64,000 nucleotides of DNA, from contig NZ_ATWH01000006.1 of the NCBI RefSeq assembly GCF_000421145.1, positions 1 through 64,000 on the forward strand, given 5' to 3'. Made by a program: the position numbers and the translations under genes. Origin of the DNA: Glaciibacter superstes DSM 21135. Lineage in GTDB: Bacteria; Actinomycetota; Actinomycetes; Actinomycetales; Microbacteriaceae. The notes beneath the pieces are model-generated. The model ran no database searches. It saw only the letters and a list, made by a program, of their open reading frames with translations, and had not been told where the DNA came from. Positions 1 to 7,563 of this stretch are shown here, in pieces; within the stretch, counting starts at the first letter, position 1; every line of letters begins with the position of its first letter.

Positions 1-14
1 GTCAAGCTATGTAC

Positions 15-24
15 ACCGATTGGT
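15..24. promoter_or_regulatory. candidate operator of the TetR gene
   Basis: ACCGATTGGT is a 10-bp near-palindrome (one mismatched pair) lying about where the -35 element would sit for the TACACT -10 hexamer at 37-42. Autorepression by the downstream TetR protein is an inference from position and family habit. Confidence 0.35.
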
Positions 25-36
25 ACCCAAGTGGGC

Positions 37-42
37 TACACT
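37..42 (+). promoter_or_regulatory. -10 hexamer of a leaderless promoter (TetR gene)
   Basis: TACACT ends six bases before the ATG at 49. This spacing puts the transcript start at or next to the A of ATG and decides for ATG 49 over the upstream in-frame GTG at 31. Confidence 0.55.
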
Positions 43-48
43 GAGCCT

Positions 49-705
49 ATGACGGAGACGGAGTTGGAGAAGGGGCCGCGAGGCCTGCGCCGCGGCAGGG
101 GGGCACGAGAGCGCATCCTCAGTGCGTCACAACAACTGTTCCGCGATCAAGGCATCAACGGCACCGGCATGGACCAGCTCAGCGCGGTGGCTGGAGTGTC
201 CAAGCGCACGCTGTACCAGCACTTCACCGGCAAAGACGAGCTGATCGCTGAATGCCTACGCCGGTTTGATCCCGAGATCTTGCCTGAAGTGTTCGAGAGC
301 ACCGACCTCACGCCTCGCGAACGCCTCCTCGCCGTCTTCGACATTCACGCGCCCCTGTGTCCATTCATCGCGGCGGCCGTCGAGATCCCCGACCCGGGCC
401 ATGAGGCGCGCGTATACGCCCGCAACTACAAAGAAGGCTTTGCCGCCCGGTTCGCCGATACCGCCCGCGAGGCCGGCGCCACCAACCCCGAACAGCTCGG
501 CGAGCAGTTGGCGCTGCTCCTGGATGGCGCCTCGGCCCGCAGCCGAGTCCTCAACGCCGACATCTTCGCTACCGCCGCCGCCATCGCAGTCGTCCTCATC
601 GACAACGCCATCCCCACGGCAGCGGCACCGCCCGGCGCAAGCGGGGACCTGTCAGGCGGGACGGGGCCGCGTGCGAGATCCGGCGGCGAGCTCAGCCGAG
701 GTTGA
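49..705 (+). CDS. TetR/AcrR family transcriptional regulator
   Basis: This 218-residue protein has a typical N-terminal TetR DNA-binding domain. The recognition part reads MDQLSAVAGVSKRTLYQHF followed by GKDEL, and a less conserved helical ligand-binding domain follows. The C-terminal 30 residues are Gly/Pro/Ser-rich and look disordered. The family represses its own or neighbouring genes until a small ligand binds. An in-frame GTG at 31 exists, but ATG 49 is preceded at leaderless spacing by TACACT. The target is unknown: the next genes are a toxin-antitoxin pair that normally controls itself, so the regulated gene may lie left of the window. Confidence 0.9.
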   Translation: MTETELEKGPRGLRRGRGARERILSASQQLFRDQGINGTGMDQLSAVAGVSKRTLYQHFTGKDELIAECLRRFDPEILPEVFESTDLTPRERLLAVFDIHAPLCPFIAAAVEIPDPGHEARVYARNYKEGFAARFADTAREAGATNPEQLGEQLALLLDGASARSRVLNADIFATAAAIAVVLIDNAIPTAAAPPGASGDLSGGTGPRARSGGELSRG

Positions 706-804
706 CGCCGAGGGAGAAGTTCAAGCTCCCTGCGATCTCGCCCTTGATGAGTGCTCGTGAGCCGGTGCGTGGTTGCGACGAGGCAGAGGCCCATGAGCGC
801 GTGC

Positions 805-810
805 TACGCT
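805..810 (+). promoter_or_regulatory. -10 hexamer of a leaderless promoter (toxin-antitoxin operon)
   Basis: TACGCT lies seven bases before ATG 818. It is embedded in a direct repeat of GTGCTAC (801-807 and 811-817), which could also be an antitoxin binding site. Confidence 0.5.
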
Positions 811-817
811 GTGCTAC

Positions 818-1084
818 ATGGAAACAGTGACCCATAGGGAAATGCGCAATCGCAGTGGTGAGATCCTACGCCGCGTCGAGGCGGGGGAGTCGTTGCAAGT
901 GAGCAACAACGGCCGTCCGGCTGCCCTTATCGTCCCCGTCGAGGGCAATGTCCTCGATGGTCTGCTTGCGCGGGGAGAGGCGCGGCCGTCGCGAGCGGAC
1001 CTGAAGTCGTTGGCAACCGTGGTGCGGGCGACGTCAACCGTGAGCGCCCGCGAGTTGATCGACGATGCTCGGGGGAGTTGGTGA
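818..1084 (+). CDS. Phd/YefM-type antitoxin of a VapBC-like module
   Basis: This 88-residue protein matches the Phd/YefM antitoxin fold. Its N-terminus METVTHREMRNRSGEILRRV is followed by GESLQVSNNGRPAALIVP, the DNA-binding and dimer part. The C-terminal half should wrap the toxin. It ends in a 4-bp overlap (GTGA) with the PIN toxin gene, so the two are translationally coupled, as expected for antitoxin-first modules. The complex probably represses its own promoter at 801-817. No SD sequence is seen and a leaderless start is likely. The antitoxin is Phd-like rather than AbrB-like VapB, a common mixed pairing in actinobacteria. Confidence 0.88.
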   Translation: METVTHREMRNRSGEILRRVEAGESLQVSNNGRPAALIVPVEGNVLDGLLARGEARPSRADLKSLATVVRATSTVSARELIDDARGSW

Positions 1085-1467
1085 CAACTGCCTACCTGGA
1101 CACCTCAGCCGCGATAAAACTGCTCGTCGAGGAGGCGGAATCGGAGGCACTCGTAGCCGAACTCATCGATTCGTCGCGTCGCTTGGTGGCATCGTGGCTG
1201 CTGCACACTGAACTGCACTGTGCAGCTGGCAGGAATCCCACGATCATTCTGACCGACGCCATCGCCACTGTTCTTGACGTGGTGAACCTGGTTGACGTCA
1301 CGCGCGGAGACCTTCTGGCGGCGGGAACGCACGCCCCGTTGCGATCAAACGACGCGATCCACCTCGCGACGGCGCTGCGACTCGGTGTCGACGAGGTTGT
1401 TACCTACGACGATGAACTCGCACGGGCGGCGGTCAGCGCGGGCATTCGTGTCGTTGCGCCCGGTTAA
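1081..1467 (+). CDS. PIN-domain ribonuclease toxin (VapC family)
   Basis: The protein (about 128 residues) is a single PIN domain. The acidic residues that bind Mg2+ are visible: Asp in AYLDTSA near the N-terminus, Glu in LHTELH, Asp in SNDAIHLATAL and Asp in TYDDEL near the end. VapC toxins cleave tRNA or rRNA when the antitoxin is degraded. I chose GTG 1081, which overlaps the antitoxin stop as GTGA behind GGGGGAG. A TTG at 1078 is the only other close start. All catalytic positions are intact, so the module looks functional. The RNA target cannot be read from sequence. Confidence 0.9.
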   Translation: MTTAYLDTSAAIKLLVEEAESEALVAELIDSSRRLVASWLLHTELHCAAGRNPTIILTDAIATVLDVVNLVDVTRGDLLAAGTHAPLRSNDAIHLATALRLGVDEVVTYDDELARAAVSAGIRVVAPG

Positions 1468-1561
1468 TGAACGGGCAGCGGCGGACAAAACCTTCGTCTA
1501 GGCCGCTCGACAGCTTCTCCGAGTGGCGCCTCCAGCGCAGAGCTGCTGGGTTCTAATTGAC

Positions 1562-1575
1562 ATAATGTGCATTAT
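1562..1575. repeat. AT-rich inverted repeat, candidate operator
   Basis: ATAATG-TG-CATTAT has perfect 6-bp arms around a 2-bp centre. It lies about 150 bp before the HdeD-like gene, in the 256-bp gap after the PIN toxin. The rest of that gap shows no gene that I can support. Confidence 0.35.
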
Positions 1576-1723
1576 CGGTCAAAACAAGCAGGGCGATCGG
1601 GCCCGGGCACATCGTGTATTACGCAACACGGTGTCAGAACGTCCGCGGAGACTCCCGCTGGCAACGCCGAACCGATACTGTGTGCAACACACCATCAGGT
1701 GCACAGAATCGGAAGGCCGGCGA

Positions 1724-2314
1724 ATGTCGAATATTGTCACAGGATTTGATTTTAGGATCGATCCAGCGAATTTGAGCAAGTCTGAAATCACCGGCGTGCG
1801 GATCGCCATAGCTGTGAGCGCCGTCCTTGCGATCGTTCTTGGAATCCTGATTCTTGTCTGGCCGCAGTCCACGATCGCTTTGGTTGCACTCTTGTTCGGG
1901 CTGTACTTCCTCGTCAGCGGCGCGGTCAGGGTGGGCCGCGGCATCTTTACGAACGGAGCCAGCGGCGGCTCACGGGTTGTGAACATCCTTCTCGGCGTAC
2001 TTCTGCTCGTTGCCGGCATCATTGCCATCCGGAACCCACTGGATTCACTTGTCGTGCTCGCCCTGGTGATCGGCATCTCCTGGATCATCGAGGGCGTCGC
2101 TGCCCTGGTCGAGACTGCACCGGATTCGAGTAAATGGTTCGGCACGATACTCGGTGTCGTCAGCGTCGTCGCCGGCATCGTTGTGTTGATGTCGCCATTG
2201 GAGTCGATCGCCGTTCTGGTTGTCGTCGGTGGCGCATTCCTCATCGCTTCTGGCGTCATCCAGCTGATGCAGGCCTTCACCTTTGGGCGTGCCACCAAGA
2301 ACGTGACAGCCTGA
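1724..2314 (+). CDS. HdeD-like (DUF308) integral membrane protein
   Basis: This 196-residue protein consists of about six hydrophobic helices in three similar pairs, for example AVLAIVLGILILVWP, then VVNILLGVLLLVAGIIAI, then TILGVVSVVAGIVVLM. Each pair is followed by a short charged or Pro-containing turn. That three-fold repeat is the DUF308/HdeD pattern. HdeD is linked to acid resistance in E. coli, but the actinobacterial homologues have no assigned role. The ATG at 1724 has GGAAGG about eight bases upstream. In-frame sequence further upstream (from 1523) does not look like protein. A strong terminator follows at 2351-2387. Confidence 0.85.
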   Translation: MSNIVTGFDFRIDPANLSKSEITGVRIAIAVSAVLAIVLGILILVWPQSTIALVALLFGLYFLVSGAVRVGRGIFTNGASGGSRVVNILLGVLLLVAGIIAIRNPLDSLVVLALVIGISWIIEGVAALVETAPDSSKWFGTILGVVSVVAGIVVLMSPLESIAVLVVVGGAFLIASGVIQLMQAFTFGRATKNVTA

Positions 2315-2350
2315 ACCAAACGGCCATTACCTTGACATATCTCTTGACAT

Positions 2351-2387
2351 AATGAAGGGGAGCACTTCTTACGTGCTCCCCTTCATT
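2351..2387. terminator. bidirectional intrinsic terminator
   Basis: A perfect 15-bp inverted repeat (AATGAAGGGGAGCAC and its complement) surrounds the loop TTCTTAC. It sits between the convergent HdeD-like gene and the SDR gene. The outer A/T pairs supply short T-runs on either strand. Confidence 0.9.
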
Positions 2388-2410
2388 GCGTCTTCGTGGT
2401 GTCGCGAAGC

Positions 2411-3175
2411 TCAGCCCGCGGTGAAACCCGTCGTGTCGCCGACGTAGCGGGTGTTGGTCTCTGGCACCGGTTCGACCGCGGCGAGGGCGATCTCGGCCGC
2501 GAACTCGCTCACGTTGTACAGCCTGCCCGCCGCGTCCTTACGTGCACTGATTGCCCCTGGATTCGCCCGTTCGAGTAGCGTCGCCGTGATCGTGCCCTCG
2601 ATCATGTCGCCCGAGACAACCACGAAACCGATCCCTCGCGCCTCCAGGTCGGGGATGAGGTCGCGCAGGGCATCCTCCCCTGCGCGCTTACTGCGCGCCA
2701 CTGGCTCGTATTCAGGCATCGTCGGGGTGGTGGCGATGAAGTGCGCCTGGTGGCTGGTCACGAAGACGACCCTGGCACCGGAAGAAAGCAGCGGCAACGC
2801 GGCACGGAGTAGATTGACCTGCGCGTCGCGGTTGAGCTTCGTGGCGTAGTCCTCGGCCATTCCGCTCTCCATGCCGCCCGACGCGTTCATCACCAGAATG
2901 TCGAGCCCGCCGAACTCCGCCTTGACTGTCTCGAACATGGCCGAAACCGACGCCTGATCGGTCAAATCAGCGCCAACAGTGATCGCCGTGCCGCCCAAGG
3001 CTCTGATCGACTCCGCGAGCTTGTTCGCCCTGGCTTCCTTGTTCCGATAGTTGATGACCACGCGCGCGCCGGCGTCTGAGAAATAGCCGACGGTGTCCGC
3101 GCCGATCCCTCGAGAGGAACCGGTGACCAGGACCCGCTTGCCGTCCAGTGATCCTGCTGCGAGTGGATTTGTCAC
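2411..3175 (-). CDS. short-chain dehydrogenase/reductase (SDR)
   Basis: This 254-residue protein is an NAD(P)-dependent Rossmann enzyme. The cofactor loop is VTGSSRGIGAD near residues 17-27, a basic residue after the second strand (INYRNKEAR) suggests NADP, and ILVMNASGG stands for the usual NNAG. The active-site Tyr/Lys pair is probably in YEPVARSKRAGEDAL, where the spacing departs from the classical YxxxK (Y-x5-S-K), so catalysis is uncertain. Start GTG 3175 has GAGGAG five bases upstream; the longer in-frame extension to 3313 is rejected because it overlaps the promoter region of the divergent nfeD gene. The substrate is unknown. Confidence 0.85.
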   Translation of the reverse strand: MTNPLAAGSLDGKRVLVTGSSRGIGADTVGYFSDAGARVVINYRNKEARANKLAESIRALGGTAITVGADLTDQASVSAMFETVKAEFGGLDILVMNASGGMESGMAEDYATKLNRDAQVNLLRAALPLLSSGARVVFVTSHQAHFIATTPTMPEYEPVARSKRAGEDALRDLIPDLEARGIGFVVVSGDMIEGTITATLLERANPGAISARKDAAGRLYNVSEFAAEIALAAVEPVPETNTRYVGDTTGFTAG

Positions 3176-3299
3176 GCGTACTCCTCGTCTGTGGGGCTGC
3201 CACCTGACATGGCATGCTGCCGACCTCGACACTACCAAAACCACCGCGCCTGCCGCGTGCGTACCTGATAGTTTCGAATCAAGCCGGTCGGAGGAACAG

Positions 3300-3773
3300 A
3301 TGGACGGATTCATAACGGACTACGCCTGGATTGTGTGGCTCGTGCTCATCCTGATCTTTGTGACCATTGAGATGATGACGCTCGAATTGACCTTCCTGAT
3401 GCTCGCACTGGGGAGCCTCGGCGGGCTGCTGACCGGCCTTATTGGCGCCCCCTGGTGGCTACAACTGGTCGTCGCCGCAGTTCTGGCTGTCGCGCTCCTG
3501 TTCGGCATCAAACCGCGTCTCCTTCGTGCGCTGAAACGCGGTGGCGACCCGAGCAAGACCAACGTCGACGCGCTCCTCGGGTTGGACGGTCGCGTCGTCA
3601 GTTCCATCGGGCCGACCGGAGGCCAGGTTCAACTGGCCAATGGAGAGACCTGGACTGCGCGCCTCTCCCCCGCCACCGAGATGCGCATCGTCGGTCCGGG
3701 TGAGCGCGTGCTCGTGACCGCAATCGACGGGGCGACCGCTGTTGTCGTGCCAGCTGAAAGGAACGCCTTATGA
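3300..3773 (+). CDS. NfeD-like membrane protein
   Basis: This 157-residue protein starts with three hydrophobic helices (IVWLVLILIFVTIEMMTLELTF onward). It ends in a soluble OB-fold-like domain containing LLGLDGRVVSSIGPTGGQVQLANGETW, typical of the NfeD family. NfeD proteins are partners of SPFH/stomatin proteins in membrane microdomains. The next gene encodes exactly such a protein and overlaps by 4 bp (ATGA). The start ATG 3300 follows GGAGGAAC. A longer frame upstream has no protein character. The membrane quality-control role is inferred from the family. Confidence 0.9.
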   Translation: MDGFITDYAWIVWLVLILIFVTIEMMTLELTFLMLALGSLGGLLTGLIGAPWWLQLVVAAVLAVALLFGIKPRLLRALKRGGDPSKTNVDALLGLDGRVVSSIGPTGGQVQLANGETWTARLSPATEMRIVGPGERVLVTAIDGATAVVVPAERNAL

Positions 3774-4723
3774 ACGATGCAGGCCAGATTGTCTCCCAGG
3801 TGATCGTCATCGTCGTGATCGCGGCCGTCGTGATCTTCGCGATCGTTACCCTGTACAAGTCGATTCGCATCATCCCGCAGGCGACCGCCGGCGTCGTCGA
3901 ACGGCTCGGTCGTTACCACAAGACCCTCACGCCGGGCCTGAACCTCCTGATCCCGTTCATCGACCGTCTCCGGCCACTCATCGATTTGCGTGAGCAGGTC
4001 ATCACCTTCCCGCCCCAGCCGGTCATCACCGAAGACAACCTAGTGGTCTCCATCGACACCGTCGTCTACCTGCAGGTGACGGATGCTCGCGCCGCGACGT
4101 ACGAGATCCAGAATTACCTCATCGGCGTTGAACAACTGGCGACAACGACACTTCGAAACGTGGTGGGCGGGCTCAATCTCGAGGAAACCCTGACCAGTCG
4201 TGACGCCATCAACGGCAAGCTGCGGATCGTGCTCGATGAGGCGACCGGCAAGTGGGGAATTCGCGTCGGCCGCGTGGAGCTGAAGGCCATCGATCCGCCT
4301 CACTCCATCCAAGATGCGATGGAGAAGCAGATGCGCGCAGAGCGCGACCGTCGCGCGGTCATTCTCACTGCGGAGGGAACCAAGCAGTCCGCCATTCTCA
4401 ATGCGGAAGGCGCAAGACAGGCCGCCATTCTCTCGGCCGAAGGTGATGCGAAAGCCGCCGTCTTGCGCGCGCAGGGTGAAGCGGAAGCGATCACGACGGT
4501 CTTCAAGGCGATCCACGACGGCGACCCAGACCCGAAGCTCCTCGCCTACCAGTACCTGCTCACTCTTCCGAAGCTCGCCGACGGAACGGCGAACAAGCTG
4601 TGGATCGTGCCGAGCGAACTCACCGAGGCGATGAAGGGCATCGGCTCTGCCTTCGGCCAGAAGTCCGCACCCGGCCCTGCGTCGCCGCCCACCGTTGCCG
4701 CCTCCCCCGGTCAGACCGGATAA
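3770..4723 (+). CDS. SPFH/Band 7 (stomatin/paraslipin-type) membrane protein
   Basis: This 317-residue protein has an N-terminal membrane helix (VIVIVVIAAVVIFAIVTLY). The SPFH domain follows (TAGVVERLGRYHKTLTPGLN and LREQVITFPPQPVITEDN). Next comes a coiled-coil stretch with regularly spaced AEG units at about residues 200-245 (ILTAEG, ILNAEG, ILSAEG, then LRAQGEAEA), the oligomerisation segment of paraslipins. The C-terminal tail is Pro/Ser-rich. It is translationally coupled to nfeD. It presumably forms ring-like assemblies in the cytoplasmic membrane; no specific client is evident. Confidence 0.93.
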   Translation: MNDAGQIVSQVIVIVVIAAVVIFAIVTLYKSIRIIPQATAGVVERLGRYHKTLTPGLNLLIPFIDRLRPLIDLREQVITFPPQPVITEDNLVVSIDTVVYLQVTDARAATYEIQNYLIGVEQLATTTLRNVVGGLNLEETLTSRDAINGKLRIVLDEATGKWGIRVGRVELKAIDPPHSIQDAMEKQMRAERDRRAVILTAEGTKQSAILNAEGARQAAILSAEGDAKAAVLRAQGEAEAITTVFKAIHDGDPDPKLLAYQYLLTLPKLADGTANKLWIVPSELTEAMKGIGSAFGQKSAPGPASPPTVAASPGQTG

Positions 4724-4732
4724 CCACCGATC

Positions 4733-5509
4733 ATGCGCGCCGACTCCGCGTCGGGCTATTTCGAGACCGCGCTCCCCCGAATCCTGGCGCACCGCGGCTT
4801 GGCCATGGGAGCGCCCGAGAACACGCTGCTCGCGTTTCTGCACGCGCTGTCGAATGGGGCAACGCATCTGGAAACCGACCTGCATGCCACCCTCGACGGG
4901 GTCGCTGTACTCAGCCACGATCCTGACCTGTCGCGATTGGTTGGTCGCGACCTTCGGATCGACCAGCTCACGTATACGGAGCTGAAGCGGATCGATATCG
5001 GCGAGGGCCAGAATGTGGTCTCGCTGCGCGAAGCCCTCGATGCCTTCCCCGAGGCGAGCTTCAACCTGGATGTGAAGGCAGGAGCCGCGGTATTGCCAAC
5101 GGCGCAAGCGGTCCTGGCCGCACAAGCGGCAGGGCGTGTCCTGATCGCCTCGTTCTCAGAGGAACGGCGACAAGAAACGGTCTCCCTCGTGCCCGGCGTG
5201 GCGACCTCTGCGTCCGCCGGGATGCTGCTGAAGGCAATTCCAGCGGCGCGATCCGGCCTGACCGGTATGGTCAGGAGGATTCTCTCGGGTGTCGACGCCG
5301 TCCAGGTTCCCGAACGAACCAGGGGAATTCGTATTGTCACGCCCCGATTCATCCGGACCATGCATGATGCCGGACTGGAAGTTCACGTGTGGACGGTGAA
5401 CGACTCCCCCGCGATGCACCGGCTACTGGACCTCGGAGTCGACGGCATCGTGACAGACCGATGCGATCTGGCCGCTGTTGTCCTCGAAGAGCGCCGTGCC
5501 AGACTGTGA
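4733..5509 (+). CDS. glycerophosphodiester phosphodiesterase
   Basis: This 258-residue enzyme hydrolyses glycerophosphodiesters to glycerol-3-phosphate and an alcohol. GDPD hallmarks are present: LAHRGLA with the catalytic His at about residue 20, ENTLLAF, the metal-binding pair in LETDLH, SHDPDL with the second catalytic His, and the C-terminal VHVWTVND and GVDGIVTDR. No signal peptide is visible, so it should be cytoplasmic. It starts nine bases after the SPFH stop and is probably co-transcribed with the NfeD-SPFH pair, suggesting a shared link to membrane lipid turnover. Confidence 0.92.
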   Translation: MRADSASGYFETALPRILAHRGLAMGAPENTLLAFLHALSNGATHLETDLHATLDGVAVLSHDPDLSRLVGRDLRIDQLTYTELKRIDIGEGQNVVSLREALDAFPEASFNLDVKAGAAVLPTAQAVLAAQAAGRVLIASFSEERRQETVSLVPGVATSASAGMLLKAIPAARSGLTGMVRRILSGVDAVQVPERTRGIRIVTPRFIRTMHDAGLEVHVWTVNDSPAMHRLLDLGVDGIVTDRCDLAAVVLEERRARL

Positions 5510-5533
5510 GTTGTCCCACAGTAATCACATAAC

Positions 5534-5560
5534 GGAAAGATAACGCCCAGCTTGATGGTT
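5534..5560 (+). promoter_or_regulatory. candidate SigR/SigH-type promoter of rbpA
   Basis: GGAAA (5534-5538) and GTT (5558-5560) are separated by 19 bases, close to the GGAAT-N18/19-GTT consensus of thiol-stress sigma factors. Streptomyces rbpA is known to belong to that regulon. The match here is by eye only. Confidence 0.4.
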
Positions 5561-5596
5561 TACAACTGAGTAAGCATCGCGAGAGGAGACCACACG

Positions 5597-5962
5597 ATGG
5601 CGGATCGCAGTTTGCGTGGAATGAGACTGGGCGCACAAAGCCTACAGAGCGAAGAGGGCGTCACCTTCTCACCACGAGTCAGTCATACCTATCTTTGTGC
5701 AACATGCGGGCAGGAGACGGTGATGATCTTCTCCGCCGACGCCGAGGCACCGGACGAATGGGAGTGCAAGCATTGCTCCCAGACGGCAACCAGGGTCGTC
5801 GACGGCGGACCGGTGGTTGTCGACCACTCGGACGAGAAGATCGCCAGAACCCACTGGGACATGTTGCTCGAACGCCGCACACGCGCGGAACTGGAAGAGT
5901 TGCTCGAAGAGCGCTTGACCTACCTGCGTGAGCGACGCGGACAACAGAAGATCGGCGCTTAG
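5597..5962 (+). CDS. rbpA: RNA polymerase-binding protein RbpA
   Basis: This 121-residue protein matches actinobacterial RbpA. It has the N-terminal tail MADRSLRGMRLGAQSLQSEE, then the core domain with paired cysteines (CATCGQ and CKHCSQ), a basic linker, and the C-terminal sigma-interacting helices (WDMLLERRTRAELEELLEERL). RbpA binds RNA polymerase and the principal sigma factor and stabilises the open complex. The start has GAGAGGAG about ten bases upstream. Its stop codon overlaps the stop of the convergent lnt gene by two bases. In Mycobacterium tuberculosis rbpA likewise neighbours the lnt-containing ppm1 gene. Confidence 0.97.
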   Translation: MADRSLRGMRLGAQSLQSEEGVTFSPRVSHTYLCATCGQETVMIFSADAEAPDEWECKHCSQTATRVVDGGPVVVDHSDEKIARTHWDMLLERRTRAELEELLEERLTYLRERRGQQKIGA

Positions 5963-5967
5963 CGCCG
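5953..5967. repeat. palindrome covering the convergent rbpA and lnt stop codons
   Basis: CGGCGC-TTA-GCGCCG has perfect 6-bp arms. The loop holds both stops: TAG of rbpA on the plus strand and TAA of lnt on the minus strand. It may act as a weak bidirectional 3' end structure; there is no T-run. Confidence 0.55.
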
Positions 5968-7554
5968 CACAGCACCACGGGAGGGCCGGCCAGGGCGCCG
6001 GTCCTTTTGTGTACCGATGGCACTGCGTGTGCCGATAACACTACGTGCACCGATCACGCAGAAGGCGAACCCAACCAGGCCGACCCCGCCGGCGAGCCAC
6101 TCCAGGCCCCGGCCTGCGGCCATGGCTGGAGTGACGGTGTCACTGAGCGGGACGGTTTGCACCATCGAGCCGGGCACCCAGGTTTCGAGCTCATCGATCG
6201 TGCTTCCGTCTGGAGCGATGATGGCACTCGCGCCGACCGTGGAGATATTGACCACGGTACGTCCGGCCTCAATCGCGCGCAGTCGCGCTATCGCGAGTTG
6301 CTGCACACTCTCATCGGTCGTCCCGAAATCAGCGTTGTTCGTCTGAGCCAGGATGATCTCTGCGTGGTCATCGATCATCTCGTGGACAAGCTGGTCGTCC
6401 GCGATATCAAAGCAGATGGCGATGCCGGCCAGGATGCCGTTGATGTCGAAGACATTGTCCTGCGTGCCGATGGCGTAGTCCCGCACAATGAGATCGATCA
6501 GGTCTGGCGCGAACGGGCGCCAGAATGCCCGGTCAGGCATGTACTCGGCGAATGGAACCGGATGCACCTTGTCGTACCAGTCAACGACCCCCTCCCCCGC
6601 TTTCCACAGCATGGAAGAATTATAGAACGCGCCGTCGCGGGCCGTGATGGTTCCGGCGATCAGGGGCGCATCCATCGCACGACTGATGTAGTCGAGTGTT
6701 CGCGCGGCATCTTTCGATCGAGTGGGATCGATGTCGGTCCCGTTTTCTGGCCAGACCACAAAGTCAACGTCTTCTCCGATGAGCGGCAGGGTGCCGGAGA
6801 CGTGATCGTTCAGAATCTGACCTTGCTCATACTGGGCGAACAGCCCGGCGTCTGACGCGCCCTGCACAGCGGCGAGCCTGGTGGTGCCAGACTCTACGGT
6901 CGGCCACGCAGGGAAGACCACGATCACGGCGATCGTGACCGCGGCCACCGCGACCCTCGTGAATGTCGGTATTCCGCGCTCCCTGATCAGCTGCAGGATC
7001 AACGCGGCGAGACCGGCGACCACAAAGCCGAGACCGGCAACGCCCACCCAGGCAACCAGCGAATTGATCGGGCTCTCGGATTGGGACAGCCCGGCCCTCC
7101 CCCACGCGAATCCGCCATACGGCCAGACCGCGCTGATTCCTTCGCGAGCCGTCCAAAGTCCGGCGACGACGATCGGTACCATTCCCAGGCGACCCAGGCG
7201 GGTCGGCCAGACCCTCGGCCCGAGCCGGAGCACAATCGCCGTGAGGGAGAGCCCGATGCCGAAGAAGATCGTTTCGAGCGACGCCAGTGCCAGCCAGGGA
7301 ACCACTCCGAGGTAGAGGGTGAGCCAGAAGATATGGGTCGCCCAGAACGCGAAGCCGCCGACGAGCCCGACCAGAAGCCCTGTCCACATTCCTCGGCCGA
7401 GGAGTGCCAGGAACAGAAGCCCGATGCCTACTGGTGCGAGGAACCACCAGCCACGATCGGGGAACGCACCCTCATAAATGATGCCACCGGCCGCAGCGAC
7501 GAGGAGTGATGCCCAGAGCGGCATATATCGCACGCGGTCGCCGACTGGATTCAC
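5959..7554 (-). CDS. lnt: apolipoprotein N-acyltransferase
   Basis: This 531-residue membrane enzyme adds the third acyl chain to the N-terminal Cys of lipoproteins. About six or seven N-terminal helices precede a periplasm-side nitrilase domain whose triad is visible: Glu in VVWPENGTD, Lys in WYDKVHPVPFAEYMPDR and Cys in GIAICFDIADD. A final helix and a basic tail follow. The GTG start at 7554 lies nine bases after the helY stop, so it belongs to the long minus-strand run. Unlike mycobacterial Ppm1 there is no fused mannosyltransferase domain. The C-terminus carries three 6-residue repeats (VIGARS, VIGTRS, AIGTQK). Confidence 0.94.
   Translation of the reverse strand: MNPVGDRVRYMPLWASLLVAAAGGIIYEGAFPDRGWWFLAPVGIGLLFLALLGRGMWTGLLVGLVGGFAFWATHIFWLTLYLGVVPWLALASLETIFFGIGLSLTAIVLRLGPRVWPTRLGRLGMVPIVVAGLWTAREGISAVWPYGGFAWGRAGLSQSESPINSLVAWVGVAGLGFVVAGLAALILQLIRERGIPTFTRVAVAAVTIAVIVVFPAWPTVESGTTRLAAVQGASDAGLFAQYEQGQILNDHVSGTLPLIGEDVDFVVWPENGTDIDPTRSKDAARTLDYISRAMDAPLIAGTITARDGAFYNSSMLWKAGEGVVDWYDKVHPVPFAEYMPDRAFWRPFAPDLIDLIVRDYAIGTQDNVFDINGILAGIAICFDIADDQLVHEMIDDHAEIILAQTNNADFGTTDESVQQLAIARLRAIEAGRTVVNISTVGASAIIAPDGSTIDELETWVPGSMVQTVPLSDTVTPAMAAGRGLEWLAGGVGLVGFAFCVIGARSVIGTRSAIGTQKDRRPGRPSRGAVRR
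6009..6062. repeat. three 18-bp tandem repeats in the lnt 3' end
   Basis: Units at 6009-6026, 6027-6044 and 6045-6062 share GTGYRCCGAT followed by CAC-containing sequence. In frame they encode six residues each at the Lnt C-terminus, beyond the last membrane helix. Confidence 0.75.
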
Positions 7555-7563
7555 CTCAACAGC

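Noticed and set aside
4040-5125. Long minus-strand open frame of 361 codons
   Set aside because: It is antisense to the SPFH and glycerophosphodiesterase genes, both with clear family motifs. The translation has no recognisable domain and is typical of high-GC shadow frames.
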